The notes: a model not told the origin generated them from the letters alone. A DNA stretch of 64,000 nt from Pleomorphomonas koreensis DSM 23070 (GCF_000425185.1 NZ_AULH01000006.1:124001-188000); one strand, 5' to 3'. Shown: positions 48,277 to 59,157, numbered from the stretch's first letter. A program made the numbers and translations.

Positions 48277-48696
48277 GGCCAGTCTCCAGATGAACGACAA
48301 GGCTTGCGCCCCATCGTCAGTTGCTGTTGCCGCGCGTCCGCCTTGCGGCTCGCACGCGACGTTCGCGGCCTGTCCGCCAACCCGTCCCGGTGATCCGGCG
48401 CGGCTGGAGGGAAGAGTCAGAACCGTTACTCGTCCAGGGAAGGACGGCGGACCGCCCTTCGGATGCAATTACGGGTCTCACTCCCGTCTCATGCAGGCCC
48501 CGACGTCACCCGGAAGGCCGGGATCGGTCCGCATGGCTTAGGTCGCGGCACAAGGCCGGACACCCGCAATCTCGGACAGGGCGGCCGCTTCCGCCGGGGA
48601 GACCCCTTGGGGAAGCCGCCGATCCCGCCGGCCGGAGCCGGCGGGAAGCTCGTTGCCCCTCGCGGGGCGGCCGGCCCGGATGGGCCGGAAATCTCG
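48277..48696 (-). promoter_or_regulatory. rplA-rplJ intergenic region, L10 leader
   Basis: 420 nt without a gene. Just after rplA are two hairpins: CCGGCCC-GGAT-GGGCCGG (48671-48688) and TCCCGCCGGC-CGGA-GCCGGCGGGA (48623-48646), which could end or attenuate rplKA transcription. The rest, some 340 nt before rplJ, is where the L10-binding leader and an rplJ promoter are expected; I cannot assign exact elements. Confidence 0.5.
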
Positions 48697-49398
<702 letters not shown>

Positions 49399-49403
49399 GT
49401 CGG

Positions 49404-49832
49404 TCACTCCGCGATCTGGAAGCCCATGGAGCGGGCAGAGCCCTCGACCATGAGCATGGCGGCGTCGATGGAAGTGGCGTTCATGTCGACGAGCTTCTTC
49501 TCGGCGATTTCACGCAGCTGCGCCTTGGTCACGGAGCCCGCCGCGCCGGTGCCCGGCGTCTTCGAGCCCTTGTCGATACCGGCGGCCTTCTTCAGGAAGT
49601 AGGAGACCGGCGGCGTGCGCAGCTTGAAGGTGAACGAGCGGTCGGCAAAGATGGTGAAGAGCACCGGGATCGGCATGCCCTTTTCCATACCCTGCGTCTG
49701 CGCGTTGAACGCCTTGCAGAATTCCATGATGTTGAGACCGCGCTGACCGAGCGCGGGGCCGATCGGCGGCGACGGGGTCGCCGAACCGGCCGCCACCTGA
49801 AGCTTCAGGTAGCCGGTGATTTTCTTCGCCAT
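49404..49832 (-). CDS. rplK: 50S ribosomal protein L11
   Basis: 142 residues. [40 protein letters not shown], and [20 protein letters not shown], here with RTPPVS, match L11. It anchors the stalk base and triggers RelA. GGAGAACAAA is the ribosome-binding site; the gene is 170 nt after nusG. Confidence 0.99.
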   Translation of the reverse strand: MAKKITGYLKLQVAAGSATPSPPIGPALGQRGLNIMEFCKAFNAQTQGMEKGMPIPVLFTIFADRSFTFKLRTPPVSYFLKKAAGIDKGSKTPGTGAAGSVTKAQLREIAEKKLVDMNATSIDAAMLMVEGSARSMGFQIAE

Positions 49833-50002
49833 TTTGTTCTCCTCGTCGGCGTATCCGGCATGGCCGGCCCGCCTTCAGGTTCGTGGTCGGAGGGCCATGT
49901 CCCGGCGGCGATGGCCGGGGCCCCTCTCCCACGGGGTGATGCCGACCGGCACGCCGGGCGGCGGACGCGGGCGCCGGCAAGCCGGCAGCCGCAAACTCGA
50001 CG

Positions 50003-50533
50003 TCAGACCTTCTCGACCTGACCGTATTCCAGCTCGACCGGCGTGGCGCGGCCGAAGATCGACACCGCCACCTTGAGGCGGCTGCGCTCCTCGTCCACCT
50101 CTTCGACAAGGCCGGAGAAGGAGGCGAACGGGCCGTCGGACACCTTGACCTGCTCGCCGATCTCGAAGCTGACGGAGGGCTTGGGCCGCTCAACGCCGAC
50201 TTCGACCTGATTGATGATCCGCTCCGCCTCGCGGTCGGGAATCGGCACCGGCTTGTTGTCGGAACCGAGGAACCCGGTCACCTTCGGCGTGTTCTTGATG
50301 AGGTGATAGGCATCGTCGGTCATGTCCATGCGGACGAGGACGTAGCCCGGAAAGAACTTGCGCTCGGCCGCCACCTTGCGGCCACGGCGCACCTCGGTGA
50401 TGCTCTCGGTCGGCACCAGAACCTGCTCGAAGAGGTGCGCGAGACCGCGCTGCTGCGCCTGCTCCTTGATGGAGTCGGCTACCTTCTTCTCGAAATTCGA
50501 GTAGGCGTGCACGATGTACCAGCGTTTTGCCAT
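50003..50533 (-). CDS. nusG: Transcription termination/antitermination protein NusG
   Basis: 176 residues. The NGN domain has [40 protein letters not shown] and [20 protein letters not shown]; the KOW domain has [20 protein letters not shown]. It links RNA polymerase to Rho or to S10 of the ribosome. It lies 27 nt after secE. Confidence 0.99.
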   Translation of the reverse strand: MAKRWYIVHAYSNFEKKVADSIKEQAQQRGLAHLFEQVLVPTESITEVRRGRKVAAERKFFPGYVLVRMDMTDDAYHLIKNTPKVTGFLGSDNKPVPIPDREAERIINQVEVGVERPKPSVSFEIGEQVKVSDGPFASFSGLVEEVDEERSRLKVAVSIFGRATPVELEYGQVEKV

Positions 50534-50560
50534 GTCGTCGTTCCCCTCGGCGGTCGTTCG

Positions 50561-50758
50561 TCAGCCGCTGAGGCCGAGCAGCAACCCGACACCCCAGTTC
50601 ATGATCATGTCGGCGACGAGGAAGAAGATCGCCGCAAGGATGGCCATGATGAACACCATGGTCGTCGTGATCGCAGTTTCGCGCCGGGTCGGCCACGTGA
50701 CCTTGCTGGCCTCGGTCCGAACCTGCTGCAGAAACTCAAGGGGGCTGGTCTTGGCCAT
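50561..50758 (-). CDS. secE: Preprotein translocase subunit SecE
   Basis: 65 residues, the short single-span form. [20 protein letters not shown] and [20 protein letters not shown] give the conserved amphipathic helix and the membrane span. The ATG at 50758 (MAKTSPLEF) is preferred since GAGTGGA lies before it; an ATG four codons upstream lacks a ribosome-binding site. It stabilises SecY. It is 101 nt after tRNA-Trp. Confidence 0.97.
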   Translation of the reverse strand: MAKTSPLEFLQQVRTEASKVTWPTRRETAITTTMVFIMAILAAIFFLVADMIMNWGVGLLLGLSG

Positions 50759-50859
50759 ACATCCACTCATGACGGTCGGGCGCGCGGAACGTCAGTTCCG
50801 CGCGCCACGAGATGGGAACCGTTATCTATAGCGTTCGGCGTATCCGCGCAAGAGGGAAA

Positions 50860-50935
<76 letters not shown>

Positions 50936-50966
50936 AGACTTCCGCTCGCGGACGCCAGTCCGTTCG

Positions 50967-50994
50967 CTTATAGCCGAACCGGCTTCAGGATCAA
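50967..50994 (-). promoter_or_regulatory. Promoter of the tRNA-Trp-secE-nusG unit
   Basis: Minus strand TTGATC (50989-50994), 16-nt spacer, TATAAG (50967-50972), 31 nt before the tRNA 5' end. Confidence 0.75.
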
Positions 50995-51081
50995 GCACCA
51001 AAAGCGCGGTGCGTCCTTCTTACCGATTCTCGCCGGCGGGGCAACCCCGTCCGGCGATTTCTTTTTTCTCCCGAAGGACTT

Positions 51082-51135
51082 GGCCGGAAGCCGGCCCGGA
51101 AATCCGGAAGATTCCGGCGGCCGGAGCCGCCGGAA
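51082..51135 (-). terminator. Hairpins after tuf copy 2
   Basis: TTCCGGCGGC-CGGA-GCCGCCGGAA (51112-51135) begins 8 nt after the tuf stop; a second hairpin GGCCGG-AAG-CCGGCC lies at 51082-51096. Neither has a T-run on the minus strand, so termination may be partial. Confidence 0.5.
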
Positions 51136-51142
51136 AGCCTTC

Positions 51143-52333
<1,191 letters not shown>

Positions 52334-52649
52334 CGCTTCGTCTCTCTCGAAAGGTTTGATGGGGCCTTTTCGTGCGTTGCCCCCGAACCGGGCGGCCGGT
52401 TGGCGGCTCGAATAGTGCCTTTTAACGCCGGGTTCAAGCCCTCTTTCGCGCCGCTCTCCCCGCAAAAGAGCTGTCGGCGCCGAGGTTGAGCCATATGGAC
52501 CGTTTGCCCTGAAAATTCAAGTTCGCAACAGGGCGAAGGATGGCTATGCCCGGTCCGCCGGCGCCCCGTCCGGCGCTTGCGGCGGCACCGGAACGGGTTT
52601 ACCCCTTTCTACGAGGAACTACGGACAGGGCATGGAGAGGAGCGGACGC
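52334..52649. other. Divergent region between tuf copy 2 and the MFS gene
   Basis: 316 nt without a gene. Besides the tuf promoter candidate at 52492-52520 I see no clear element; an AGGAG ribosome-binding site for the MFS gene ends it. Confidence 0.5.
52492..52520 (-). promoter_or_regulatory. Candidate tuf copy 2 promoter
   Basis: Minus strand TTGAAT (52515-52520), 17-nt spacer, CATATG (52492-52497), leaving a leader of about 150 nt before the ATG. Confidence 0.45.
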
Positions 52650-53864
52650 ATGGAAAACTCCCGCTACAGGTGGGTGATCGTGGCGGCCGGCGGCCTGATC
52701 GGCTGCGTCGCCATGGGCGCGGTGTTCGCGCTGCCGGTGTTCCTGAGGCCGATGTCGGAGGCGAGCGGCTGGTCGGTGACCGGCATTTCCAGCGCCATGA
52801 CCATCGGCTTCCTGGCCATGGCCTTCACCAGCATGCTGTGGGGCAGCCTGACCGACCGCTGGGGCGCCCGGCCGGTGGTGCTGATCGGCGCGTCGCTCCT
52901 GGCGATCGGGCTGGCTCTCTCCGGCCTGTCGCCGTCTCTCCTGTTCTTCCAGGTGGTGTTCGGCGTGGTGGTCGGCAGCGCGGCCGCCGCCATCATGACG
53001 CCGCTGATGACCTCCGTCACCGCCTGGTTCGACACCCATCGCAGCCTCGCCGTGTCGCTGGTGTCGGCCGGCATGGGCATGGCGCCGCTGACCATGGCGC
53101 CGTTCGCCGCCTGGCTGATCACCGGCCACGACTGGCGGACCTCGATGCTGATCCTCGCCGGCTTCGCCGCGGCGATCATGCTGCCGGCCGCTCTCCTGCT
53201 CCGCCAGCCGCCGGTGCTTCAGGGCGCCCATCAGGCGGCCGCCGCCGAGGCCGACCCGACCGGCGGCATGACGGTGTCGGAGGTGCTGCGCTCACCGCCC
53301 TTCCTGATCCTGGTGTTCACCAACTTCTTCTGCTGCGCCACCCATTCGGGACCGATCTTCCACACGGTGAGCTATGCGGTGACCTGCGGCATCCCGATGA
53401 TCGCCGCCGTCACCATCTACAGCGTCGAGGGCCTGGCAGGCATGGGCGGCCGCATCGCCTTCGGCCTGATGGGCGACCGGTTCGGCGCCAAGCGCGTCCT
53501 GGTGCTCGGCCTCCTCGCCCAGTCGCTCGGCGCGCTCGCCTACATCTTCGCCTCCAGCCTCGTCAGCTTCTACTCGGTGGCCGCGTTGTTCGGCTTCATC
53601 TACGCCGGCATCATGCCGCTCTATGCCGTGCTGGTGCGCGAGAACTTCCCGCTCCGGATGATGGGCACGGTGATCGGCGGCACCGCCATGGCCGGCAGCC
53701 TCGGCATGGCGGCCGGGCCGCTGGTCGGCGGCATGATCTACGACGCCACGTCGAGCTACCAGTGGCTCTACATCGGCTCGTTCGGCATGGGGATCGGCGC
53801 CTTCCTGATCGCCTCGACCTTCCGGCCGATGCCGAACCGCAAGCCCGAAACCGTGGCCGCCTGA
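52650..53864 (+). CDS. MFS transporter
   Basis: 404 residues with about twelve membrane spans in two halves. The MFS loop motif between spans 2 and 3 reads GSLTDRWGARPVV, and its repeat in the second half GLMGDRFGAKRVL. The similarity looks closest to oxalate/formate or monocarboxylate-type carriers, but the substrate is not evident. ATG 52650 has AGGAG 8 nt upstream; an ATG six codons earlier is less well placed. It stands alone, divergent from tuf and convergent with tRNA-Gly. Confidence 0.88.
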   Translation: MENSRYRWVIVAAGGLIGCVAMGAVFALPVFLRPMSEASGWSVTGISSAMTIGFLAMAFTSMLWGSLTDRWGARPVVLIGASLLAIGLALSGLSPSLLFFQVVFGVVVGSAAAAIMTPLMTSVTAWFDTHRSLAVSLVSAGMGMAPLTMAPFAAWLITGHDWRTSMLILAGFAAAIMLPAALLLRQPPVLQGAHQAAAAEADPTGGMTVSEVLRSPPFLILVFTNFFCCATHSGPIFHTVSYAVTCGIPMIAAVTIYSVEGLAGMGGRIAFGLMGDRFGAKRVLVLGLLAQSLGALAYIFASSLVSFYSVAALFGFIYAGIMPLYAVLVRENFPLRMMGTVIGGTAMAGSLGMAAGPLVGGMIYDATSSYQWLYIGSFGMGIGAFLIASTFRPMPNRKPETVAA

Positions 53865-53886
53865 GGAGATGCTACAGGGAGGAAGC

Positions 53887-53960
53887 TGGAGCGGGTGAAG
53901 GGAATCGAACCCTCGTATTCAGCTTGGAAGGCTGCTGCTCTACCATTGAGCTACACCCGC
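53887..53960 (-). tRNA. tRNA-Gly (anticodon TCC)
   Basis: 74 nt with encoded CCA (53887-53889). Acceptor GCGGGTG pairs with CACCCGC; the anticodon loop CTTCCAA gives TCC; T-loop TTCGATT. Confidence 0.96.
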
Positions 53961-53974
53961 TCGGGATGGCCGGA

Positions 53975-54003
53975 TGTTTAGGGACGCGGCCGGGGCTTGT
54001 CAA
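53975..54003 (-). promoter_or_regulatory. Promoter of tRNA-Gly, overlapping the aminotransferase stop
   Basis: Minus strand TTGACA (53998-54003), 17-nt spacer, TAAACA (53975-53980), 14 nt before the tRNA. The -35 box contains the TGA stop codon (54000-54002) of the gene upstream. Confidence 0.75.
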
Positions 54004-55037
54004 CGCCGCAGCGCGGCGGCGACGGCGGCGATCATGGCGTGCACCACCGAGGGATCGGCGCGGCGGCCGGTATGGTTGAGGCGGACGAGCCGGCCGGCGC
54101 CGGCGCCGACGCCCGGCGAGATCTCCGGATCGGCGGCGCGGAGGCGGGCGAGGAAGGCATCGGCATCGACGTCGGCCGGCATCGCGAAGCTGGTGACGAG
54201 GTGCGACGCCTCGCCCGCCGCCGCCCAGGGCGTCAGGCCAAGCGCGACAAGACCGTCGCGGGCGGCGGCGGCCGCCTCGGCATGGCGGGTGATGATGCTG
54301 TCCAAACCCTCCGCCTCGACGCGGTCGAGCGCCGCCTGAAGCGCCCAAAGTTCGAGCGGCGACGGCGTGCCCGGCAACGCGCCGCGGCCGGCGTCGAGCC
54401 AGAGGCGCTTGAGGTCGATGAGCGACAGCGTCGAGGTATGCGGCGCGTCCGGCCGGTCGATCGCCTCCCAGGCGCGCTTGCCGACGGCGACGGCCGAGAT
54501 GCCGGCCGGCCCGGCCAGCGCCTTCTGCGGCCCGATCACCACGACGTCGGCGCCGAGCGCGTCGGCCGGGAAGGCGTGGCCACCCAGCGAGGCGACCGCA
54601 TCGACGACGGTGAGAAGGCCGCGCTCGCGGGCGAGCGGCAGGATCGCCTCGATGGGGTTGCGGATGCCGCTCGCCGACTCCGCGTGGACGACGGCGAGAA
54701 GGCCGGCGTCGGGATGGGCGTCGAGTGTCGCCGCCACCGCCCGCAGGCTGACCGGCCGCGCCGGCTCGGCGCGGATCTCGACCACGGCGGCGCCGGCTTT
54801 GCGCAGCCAGCGGCCGAACCAGGCGCCATAAGGACTGGTCACCACGTTGATCGCCTTGACGCCCGGCCGGCCCAGGCTGGCCGCCGCCGCTTCCAGCGCC
54901 GTCACCGCCTCCGCCTGCACGAACAGCACGTCGCCCGAGGTGCCGATCAGCCGTGCCAGGCGATCGGCGAGGCCGGCGACGCGGTCGGCCGGAAAGGGCG
55001 GCGGATCGAGAAGGCAGGCGGGATCGAAATCGCTCAT
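54000..55037 (-). CDS. Class V aminotransferase (PLP-dependent)
   Basis: 345 residues. The class V fold is shown by VQAEAVTALEAAAASLGRPG, VVHAESASGIRNPIEAILPL, VDAVASLGGHAFPADALGAD and VVIGPQKALAGPAGISAVAV, where the Lys of GPQKAL is the likely PLP Schiff-base lysine. Closest in style to serine-glyoxylate or ureidoglycine-type aminotransferases. Its ATG overlaps the stop of the ABC ATPase gene as ATGA, so it is coupled to a peptide/nickel-type transporter and probably acts on the imported compound. Substrate unknown. Confidence 0.85.
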   Translation of the reverse strand: MSDFDPACLLDPPPFPADRVAGLADRLARLIGTSGDVLFVQAEAVTALEAAAASLGRPGVKAINVVTSPYGAWFGRWLRKAGAAVVEIRAEPARPVSLRAVAATLDAHPDAGLLAVVHAESASGIRNPIEAILPLARERGLLTVVDAVASLGGHAFPADALGADVVVIGPQKALAGPAGISAVAVGKRAWEAIDRPDAPHTSTLSLIDLKRLWLDAGRGALPGTPSPLELWALQAALDRVEAEGLDSIITRHAEAAAAARDGLVALGLTPWAAAGEASHLVTSFAMPADVDADAFLARLRAADPEISPGVGAGAGRLVRLNHTGRRADPSVVHAMIAAVAAALRR

Positions 55038-55819
55038 GCTTGAGGCTTTCCCTTGAGGCGCGGCACGGCGTCAATCAGCCGGCCGAGGACGGCGGTGGAC
55101 GGAGCGGCGATCACCTCGGCCGCCGGCCCTTCCTCGACGATGCGGCCGGCGTCCATCACCGCGATGCGGTGGGAGACGGCGCGCACCACGGCAAGATCAT
55201 GCGAGACGAAGAGATAGCTTACGCCGGTTTCCCGTTGCAGGTCGACCAGCAGGTCCAGGATGCGGCCGCGCACCGACACGTCGAGCGCCGACACCGCCTC
55301 GTCGAGAATGACGAGGCGCGGCCGCACGGCAATGGCGCGGGCAATCGCCACGCGCTGGCGCTGACCGCCGGAAATGTTGCGGATCGACCGGCCGGCCAGC
55401 GCCGCCGGCAGGCCAACGCGGTCGACGAGGCGGGCGATCTCGGCGCCGCGCTCGGCCTTCGGCACGACGGCGTGGATGCGCAGGGCGTCGGCGAGCACGC
55501 CGGCGACGGTGGCGCGCGGATTGAAGGCGGCGAGCGGCTCCTGGAACACCATCTGCATGTGGCGGCGGGCAGCGCGCAGGCGGCTGCCGGACAGTTTCAG
55601 CCAGTCGGCGCCCATGAAGTGAACCGAGCCGGCCTCCGGCGCGACGAGACGGGTGAGGACGCGCGCCAGCGTCGACTTGCCGCAGCCCGAGGCGCCGACG
55701 AGGCCGAGCGTCTCGCCGGGCGCGATCTCCAGCGAAACGCCATCGAGCGCCGCGACGCGGCGGCCGCCGCTCGCGAATGTGCGGCGCAGATCGCGGGCGA
55801 TCAGCAGCGGCGCCGTCAT
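55034..55819 (-). CDS. Oligopeptide/nickel-type ABC transporter ATPase (DppF-like)
   Basis: 261 residues. Walker A GLVGASGCGKSTLARVL, Q-loop MVFQEPLAAFNPR, signature NISGGQRQRVAIARAIA, Walker B LVILDEAVSALDVS, H-loop YLFVSHDLAVV. The usual C-terminal 4Fe-4S-type cysteine cluster of Dpp/Opp ATPases is missing. The start overlaps the preceding ATPase gene by 4 nt (ATGA). Confidence 0.93.
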   Translation of the reverse strand: MTAPLLIARDLRRTFASGGRRVAALDGVSLEIAPGETLGLVGASGCGKSTLARVLTRLVAPEAGSVHFMGADWLKLSGSRLRAARRHMQMVFQEPLAAFNPRATVAGVLADALRIHAVVPKAERGAEIARLVDRVGLPAALAGRSIRNISGGQRQRVAIARAIAVRPRLVILDEAVSALDVSVRGRILDLLVDLQRETGVSYLFVSHDLAVVRAVSHRIAVMDAGRIVEEGPAAEVIAAPSTAVLGRLIDAVPRLKGKPQA

Positions 55820-56598
55820 GGCGCATCTCCGACCAGCGGCGGCGTCGCGAGGTCGATATGCGCGGCGACCAGCGCCGCCGTGGCGGCGGTCTTGGGCGCG
55901 GCGACCAGCTCGGCAGCCGGCCCCAGTTCGACCAGACGGCCGGCCGCCATCACGGCGATGCGGTCGGCGATGCCGGAGGCGAGCGCCAGATCGTGCGTCA
56001 CAAACACCAGCGTCATGCCGTCGGCGCGCACCAGTTCGACCAGCAGATCGACGATGGCCGCCTGCACCACCACGTCGAGCGCCGAGGTCACCTCGTCGGC
56101 GACCAGCAGGCGCGGCCGGGCGGCGATGGCGGCGGCGATGGCCACCCGCTGCCGCTGGCCGCCGGAGAGCTGGTGCGGAAAGGCGCGAGCGATGCGCTCG
56201 GGCTCCGGCAGGCGCACGCGGCCGATCAGCCGGACGGCCTCGGCGTCGGCGGCGCGGCGGCCAAGGCCGAGATGGCGGCGGGCGCCCTCGCCCACCTGTT
56301 CGCCGATGCGCAGCACGGGGTTGAGGCTCGATCCGGGGTCCTGGAAAACGCAGCCGATGTCGCGACCGGCGCGCGGTGCGCCGTCGAGGCCCGGCCAGTC
56401 GATGCGGCCGGAGATAGCCGTCCGCTGGGGCAGCAGGCCGATCAGCGCGCGAGCGAAGGTCGACTTTCCGGAGCCGCTTTCGCCGATGACGGCGAGGATT
56501 TCGCCGGCCTCGATCTCCAGCGACACGTCCGAGAGTGCCGGCAATGCGGCGTTGCGGTAGGCGACGGCGAGGTTCGAGATGGCGGCGAGCGCGCTCAT
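55816..56598 (-). CDS. Oligopeptide/nickel-type ABC transporter ATPase (DppD-like)
   Basis: 260 residues. Walker A AVIGESGSGKSTFARAL, Q-loop CVFQDPGSSLNPVLRIGEQV, signature QLSGGQRQRVAIAAAIA, Walker B LLVADEVTSALDVV, H-loop LVFVTHDLALASG. It pairs with the DppF-like ATPase. It is shorter than typical DppD and lacks the cysteine-rich C-terminus. Overlaps both neighbours by 4 nt. Confidence 0.93.
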   Translation of the reverse strand: MSALAAISNLAVAYRNAALPALSDVSLEIEAGEILAVIGESGSGKSTFARALIGLLPQRTAISGRIDWPGLDGAPRAGRDIGCVFQDPGSSLNPVLRIGEQVGEGARRHLGLGRRAADAEAVRLIGRVRLPEPERIARAFPHQLSGGQRQRVAIAAAIAARPRLLVADEVTSALDVVVQAAIVDLLVELVRADGMTLVFVTHDLALASGIADRIAVMAAGRLVELGPAAELVAAPKTAATAALVAAHIDLATPPLVGDAP

Positions 56599-57422
56599 GG
56601 CCGCCCTCCCCGGCCAAGCGCCTCGGACGCCGCCTCGCTGACCAGATAGACGCCGAGCACCGTGGCGACCAGGCCGATACCGGGGATCACCGACAGGAAG
56701 GGCGCGGCGCGCAGCACGTTGCGCCCCTCCGATATCATCGAGCCCCAGGTGACGACGTTGGGATCGCCGAGGCCGAGGAAGGACAGAGCCGCCTCGGTGA
56801 GGATGGCCGCCGCGACGATCACCGCGGCGAGCGCCAGCACCGGCGGCAGGGCGTTGGGCAGGATCTCCTTGAGGGCGATCTCGACCGGGTGCATGCCGAG
56901 AACGCGGGCGGCGGCGACATAATCGCGCTCGCGGATGCTGAGCACCTCGGCGCGGACGAGGCGGGCCGGCTGCGCCCAGGCGCTGAGCGCGATCGCCAGG
57001 ATGACGGTGGAGAGCGAGCCGCCGGCCACCGACACGAAGGCCAGCGCCAGGAGGAAGCCGGGGACGATCTGGAAGGCGTCGACGACGCGCATCAGCGCCT
57101 CGTCGACCAGCCGACCGGCAAAGCCGGCGATGGTGCCGACCAGCGAACCGACGATGATGGCCGCCGCCGCCGCCGCGATGCCGACGATCAGCGAGGTGCG
57201 GGCGCCGTGCAGCAGGCCGGCCAGCACGTCGCGGCCGAGCCGGTCGGTACCGAGCGGCAGCGCCGGATCGGTGAACGGCGGCAGCAGCGCCGGCCCGGCG
57301 ATGCGCAAGGGATCGCCGGGCGCAATCCACGGGGCGGAGAGCGCGGCAACGGCGATGACGGCGAGCAAGGCGACGCCGACGGCGCCGGTGGGGCTCGACA
57401 GCAGCCGGCGGAGGACGCTCAT
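56595..57422 (-). CDS. Oligopeptide/nickel-type ABC transporter permease (DppC-like)
   Basis: 275 residues with about six membrane spans. The N-terminal region has PLGTDRLGRDVLAGLLHGAR, the DppC signature, and the EAA-type loop ARVLGMHPVEIALKEILPNA precedes LTEAALSFLGLGDPNVVTWG. It is the second half-channel. It overlaps the DppB-like gene upstream by 4 nt. Confidence 0.93.
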   Translation of the reverse strand: MSVLRRLLSSPTGAVGVALLAVIAVAALSAPWIAPGDPLRIAGPALLPPFTDPALPLGTDRLGRDVLAGLLHGARTSLIVGIAAAAAAIIVGSLVGTIAGFAGRLVDEALMRVVDAFQIVPGFLLALAFVSVAGGSLSTVILAIALSAWAQPARLVRAEVLSIRERDYVAAARVLGMHPVEIALKEILPNALPPVLALAAVIVAAAILTEAALSFLGLGDPNVVTWGSMISEGRNVLRAAPFLSVIPGIGLVATVLGVYLVSEAASEALGRGGRP

Positions 57423-58408
57423 GCCGACGCCTCCGAGGCGCCGATGCGCGGATCGAGAAAGGCGTAGAGGATGTCGACCAGGAGGTTGACCAGGATCACC
57501 AGCACCGCCGAGGTCAGGATGATGCCGATCAGCAGCGGCGCGTCGCGGCCGGCCACCGCCTCCTGCGCCAGCCGCCCGAAGCCGGGAATGGCGAACACGC
57601 TCTCGATCACCACCGAGCCGCCGAGCATGCCGGCCGATTGCAGGCCGAGCACGGTGACCAGCGGCAACAGCGCTGCCCGCACCACGTGCCGCCAGACGAT
57701 GCGGCGGCGGCCGAGGCCCTTGGCGCGCGCCGCCAGCACGAAGTCCTGGCGCCAGACCTCGGCCATCGAGGCGCGCATCACCCTGAGGAACAGGGCGAGG
57801 TAGATGAAGCCGAGCGCGGCGACCGGCAGCACCAGATGGCGGGCGATATCGAGGGCGCGGCCAAGACCGTGCTTGCCGGAGGCGATGGTCTCCAGGCCGG
57901 CGATCGGCAGCCACCTGAGCGCCACCGCGAAGACCAGCACCAGCACGAGGCCGAGCCAGAAGCCGGGCACGGCATAGAGGGTCAGCGCGCCGACGGACAG
58001 CGCCCGGTCACGGAGCGAGCCCGGCCGGCTGCCGGCGACGACGCCGAGCAGCGAACCGAGGCCGAAGGACAACGCCGTCGCCGAGCCCATCAGCAGCAGC
58101 GTCGCCGGCAGGCGTTCGCGAACGAGATCGAGCACCGGTCGCTCGAAGGCCACCGACCAGCCGAGATCGAGCCGGCCGAGGGCGGCAACGTAGAGAAAGA
58201 GGCGGGAGAGCAGCGACTGGTCGAGACCATATTGGGCGCGCAGGGTAGCGGCCAGCGCGGCGTCGCCGCCGCCGGCCGACAGGAGATAGGCATCGACGGC
58301 GTCGCCCGGCGCCGCTTCGAGCATCAGGAAGGTGGCGATGACGACGATCAGCAGCACCGGCACGGCGCTGACCGCCCGCCGCCGGATCAGGGACAGGGCG
58401 CGATGCAC
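57419..58408 (-). CDS. Oligopeptide/nickel-type ABC transporter permease (DppB-like)
   Basis: 329 residues with about six membrane spans. Motifs: LRAQYGLDQSLLSRLFLYVA, DLGWSVAFERPVLDLVRERL and the EAA-type RAKGLGRRRIVWRHVVRAAL. The GTG at 58408 is chosen because GGAG lies 9 nt upstream; an upstream ATG at 58483 lacks a ribosome-binding site. First gene of five overlapping genes. No periplasmic binding protein is encoded beside it. Confidence 0.9.
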   Translation of the reverse strand: MHRALSLIRRRAVSAVPVLLIVVIATFLMLEAAPGDAVDAYLLSAGGGDAALAATLRAQYGLDQSLLSRLFLYVAALGRLDLGWSVAFERPVLDLVRERLPATLLLMGSATALSFGLGSLLGVVAGSRPGSLRDRALSVGALTLYAVPGFWLGLVLVLVFAVALRWLPIAGLETIASGKHGLGRALDIARHLVLPVAALGFIYLALFLRVMRASMAEVWRQDFVLAARAKGLGRRRIVWRHVVRAALLPLVTVLGLQSAGMLGGSVVIESVFAIPGFGRLAQEAVAGRDAPLLIGIILTSAVLVILVNLLVDILYAFLDPRIGASEASA

Positions 58409-58591
58409 GCTAGAACACTCCCGGCTGCTTTGCCCAAGGACTCCAGGCGACTGGAACGACACCTTTGAAAGGCTTCCCGACATGCGAAATCAAGGAAAAA
58501 TATTCCAGCCGAAGGCCACCGCCGGCTGGCTCCGTTGCATGGCCGCCGGAAAACGGACATCGTCCAGCCTTTCGGATGGAGACGGGCCGAC

Positions 58592-59005
58592 ATGATGGAC
58601 GAGTACAAGGTGAGCGTCGAGGTGCCCTCGGTCGAGGATTATTGCCGCCTGCGCCGCGAGGCCGGCCTGACGCCCCGCAGCGAGACGGCGGCAGCGGCCG
58701 GCCTGCCGAACACCGTGGTGGGCGTACTGGTCAGGCAGGGCGACCGTGTGGTGGGCATGGGGCGCGCGGTGGGCGACGGGCTCTGCTACCAGATCGTCGA
58801 CATCGCCGTGGAGCCGGTCCATCAGGGGCGCGGCCTCGGCAAGGCGATCGTCGCACGGCTGATGCAGGAATTGCGGCAAATCGCCCCGGCGGAGGCCTAT
58901 GTCAGCCTGATCGCCGACGGCGATGCAAAGCATCTCTACGCGCAATACGGCTTTGTTCCGACGGCGCCCGCCTCGATCGGCATGGCGCAATGGATCGGCC
59001 GATAA
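58592..59005 (+). CDS. GNAT-family N-acetyltransferase
   Basis: 137 residues. VVGMGRAVGDG, DIAVEPVHQGRGLGKAIVAR (the acetyl-CoA-binding Q/R-x-x-G-x-G/A motif reads QGRGLGKA) and YAQYGFVPTAP are typical of GNAT enzymes. ATG 58592 has GGAGA upstream; a second ATG follows at once. It is divergent from the dpp-type operon and converges on tRNA-Thr. The acceptor substrate is unknown. Confidence 0.9.
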   Translation: MMDEYKVSVEVPSVEDYCRLRREAGLTPRSETAAAAGLPNTVVGVLVRQGDRVVGMGRAVGDGLCYQIVDIAVEPVHQGRGLGKAIVARLMQELRQIAPAEAYVSLIADGDAKHLYAQYGFVPTAPASIGMAQWIGR

Positions 59006-59044
59006 GGGCGGATGTTTTCAGGGCTTGGCAGCCCCGGTCGGAAA

Positions 59045-59119
59045 TGGTGCCGGCGGAGAGGATCGAACTCCCGACCTTCGGTTTACAAAACCGCTGCACT
59101 ACCGCTGTGCTACGCCGGC
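59045..59119 (-). tRNA. tRNA-Thr (anticodon TGT)
   Basis: 75 nt with encoded CCA (59045-59047). Acceptor GCCGGCG pairs with CGCCGGC; the anticodon loop TTTGTAA gives TGT; T-loop TTCGATC. Confidence 0.96.
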
Positions 59120-59128
59120 ACGGATTTC

Positions 59129-59157
59129 CGAATAGCCGATGGCAAGGAGAGGCGCAA
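59129..59157 (-). promoter_or_regulatory. Promoter of tRNA-Thr
   Basis: Minus strand TTGCGC (59152-59157), 17-nt spacer, TATTCG (59129-59134), 9 nt before the tRNA 5' end. Confidence 0.6.

Noticed and set aside
53887-59119. Integrated genomic island bounded by tRNA-Gly and tRNA-Thr
   Set aside because: No integrase, no tRNA 3'-end direct repeat and no evident change of base composition; simple gene insertion or rearrangement is enough.
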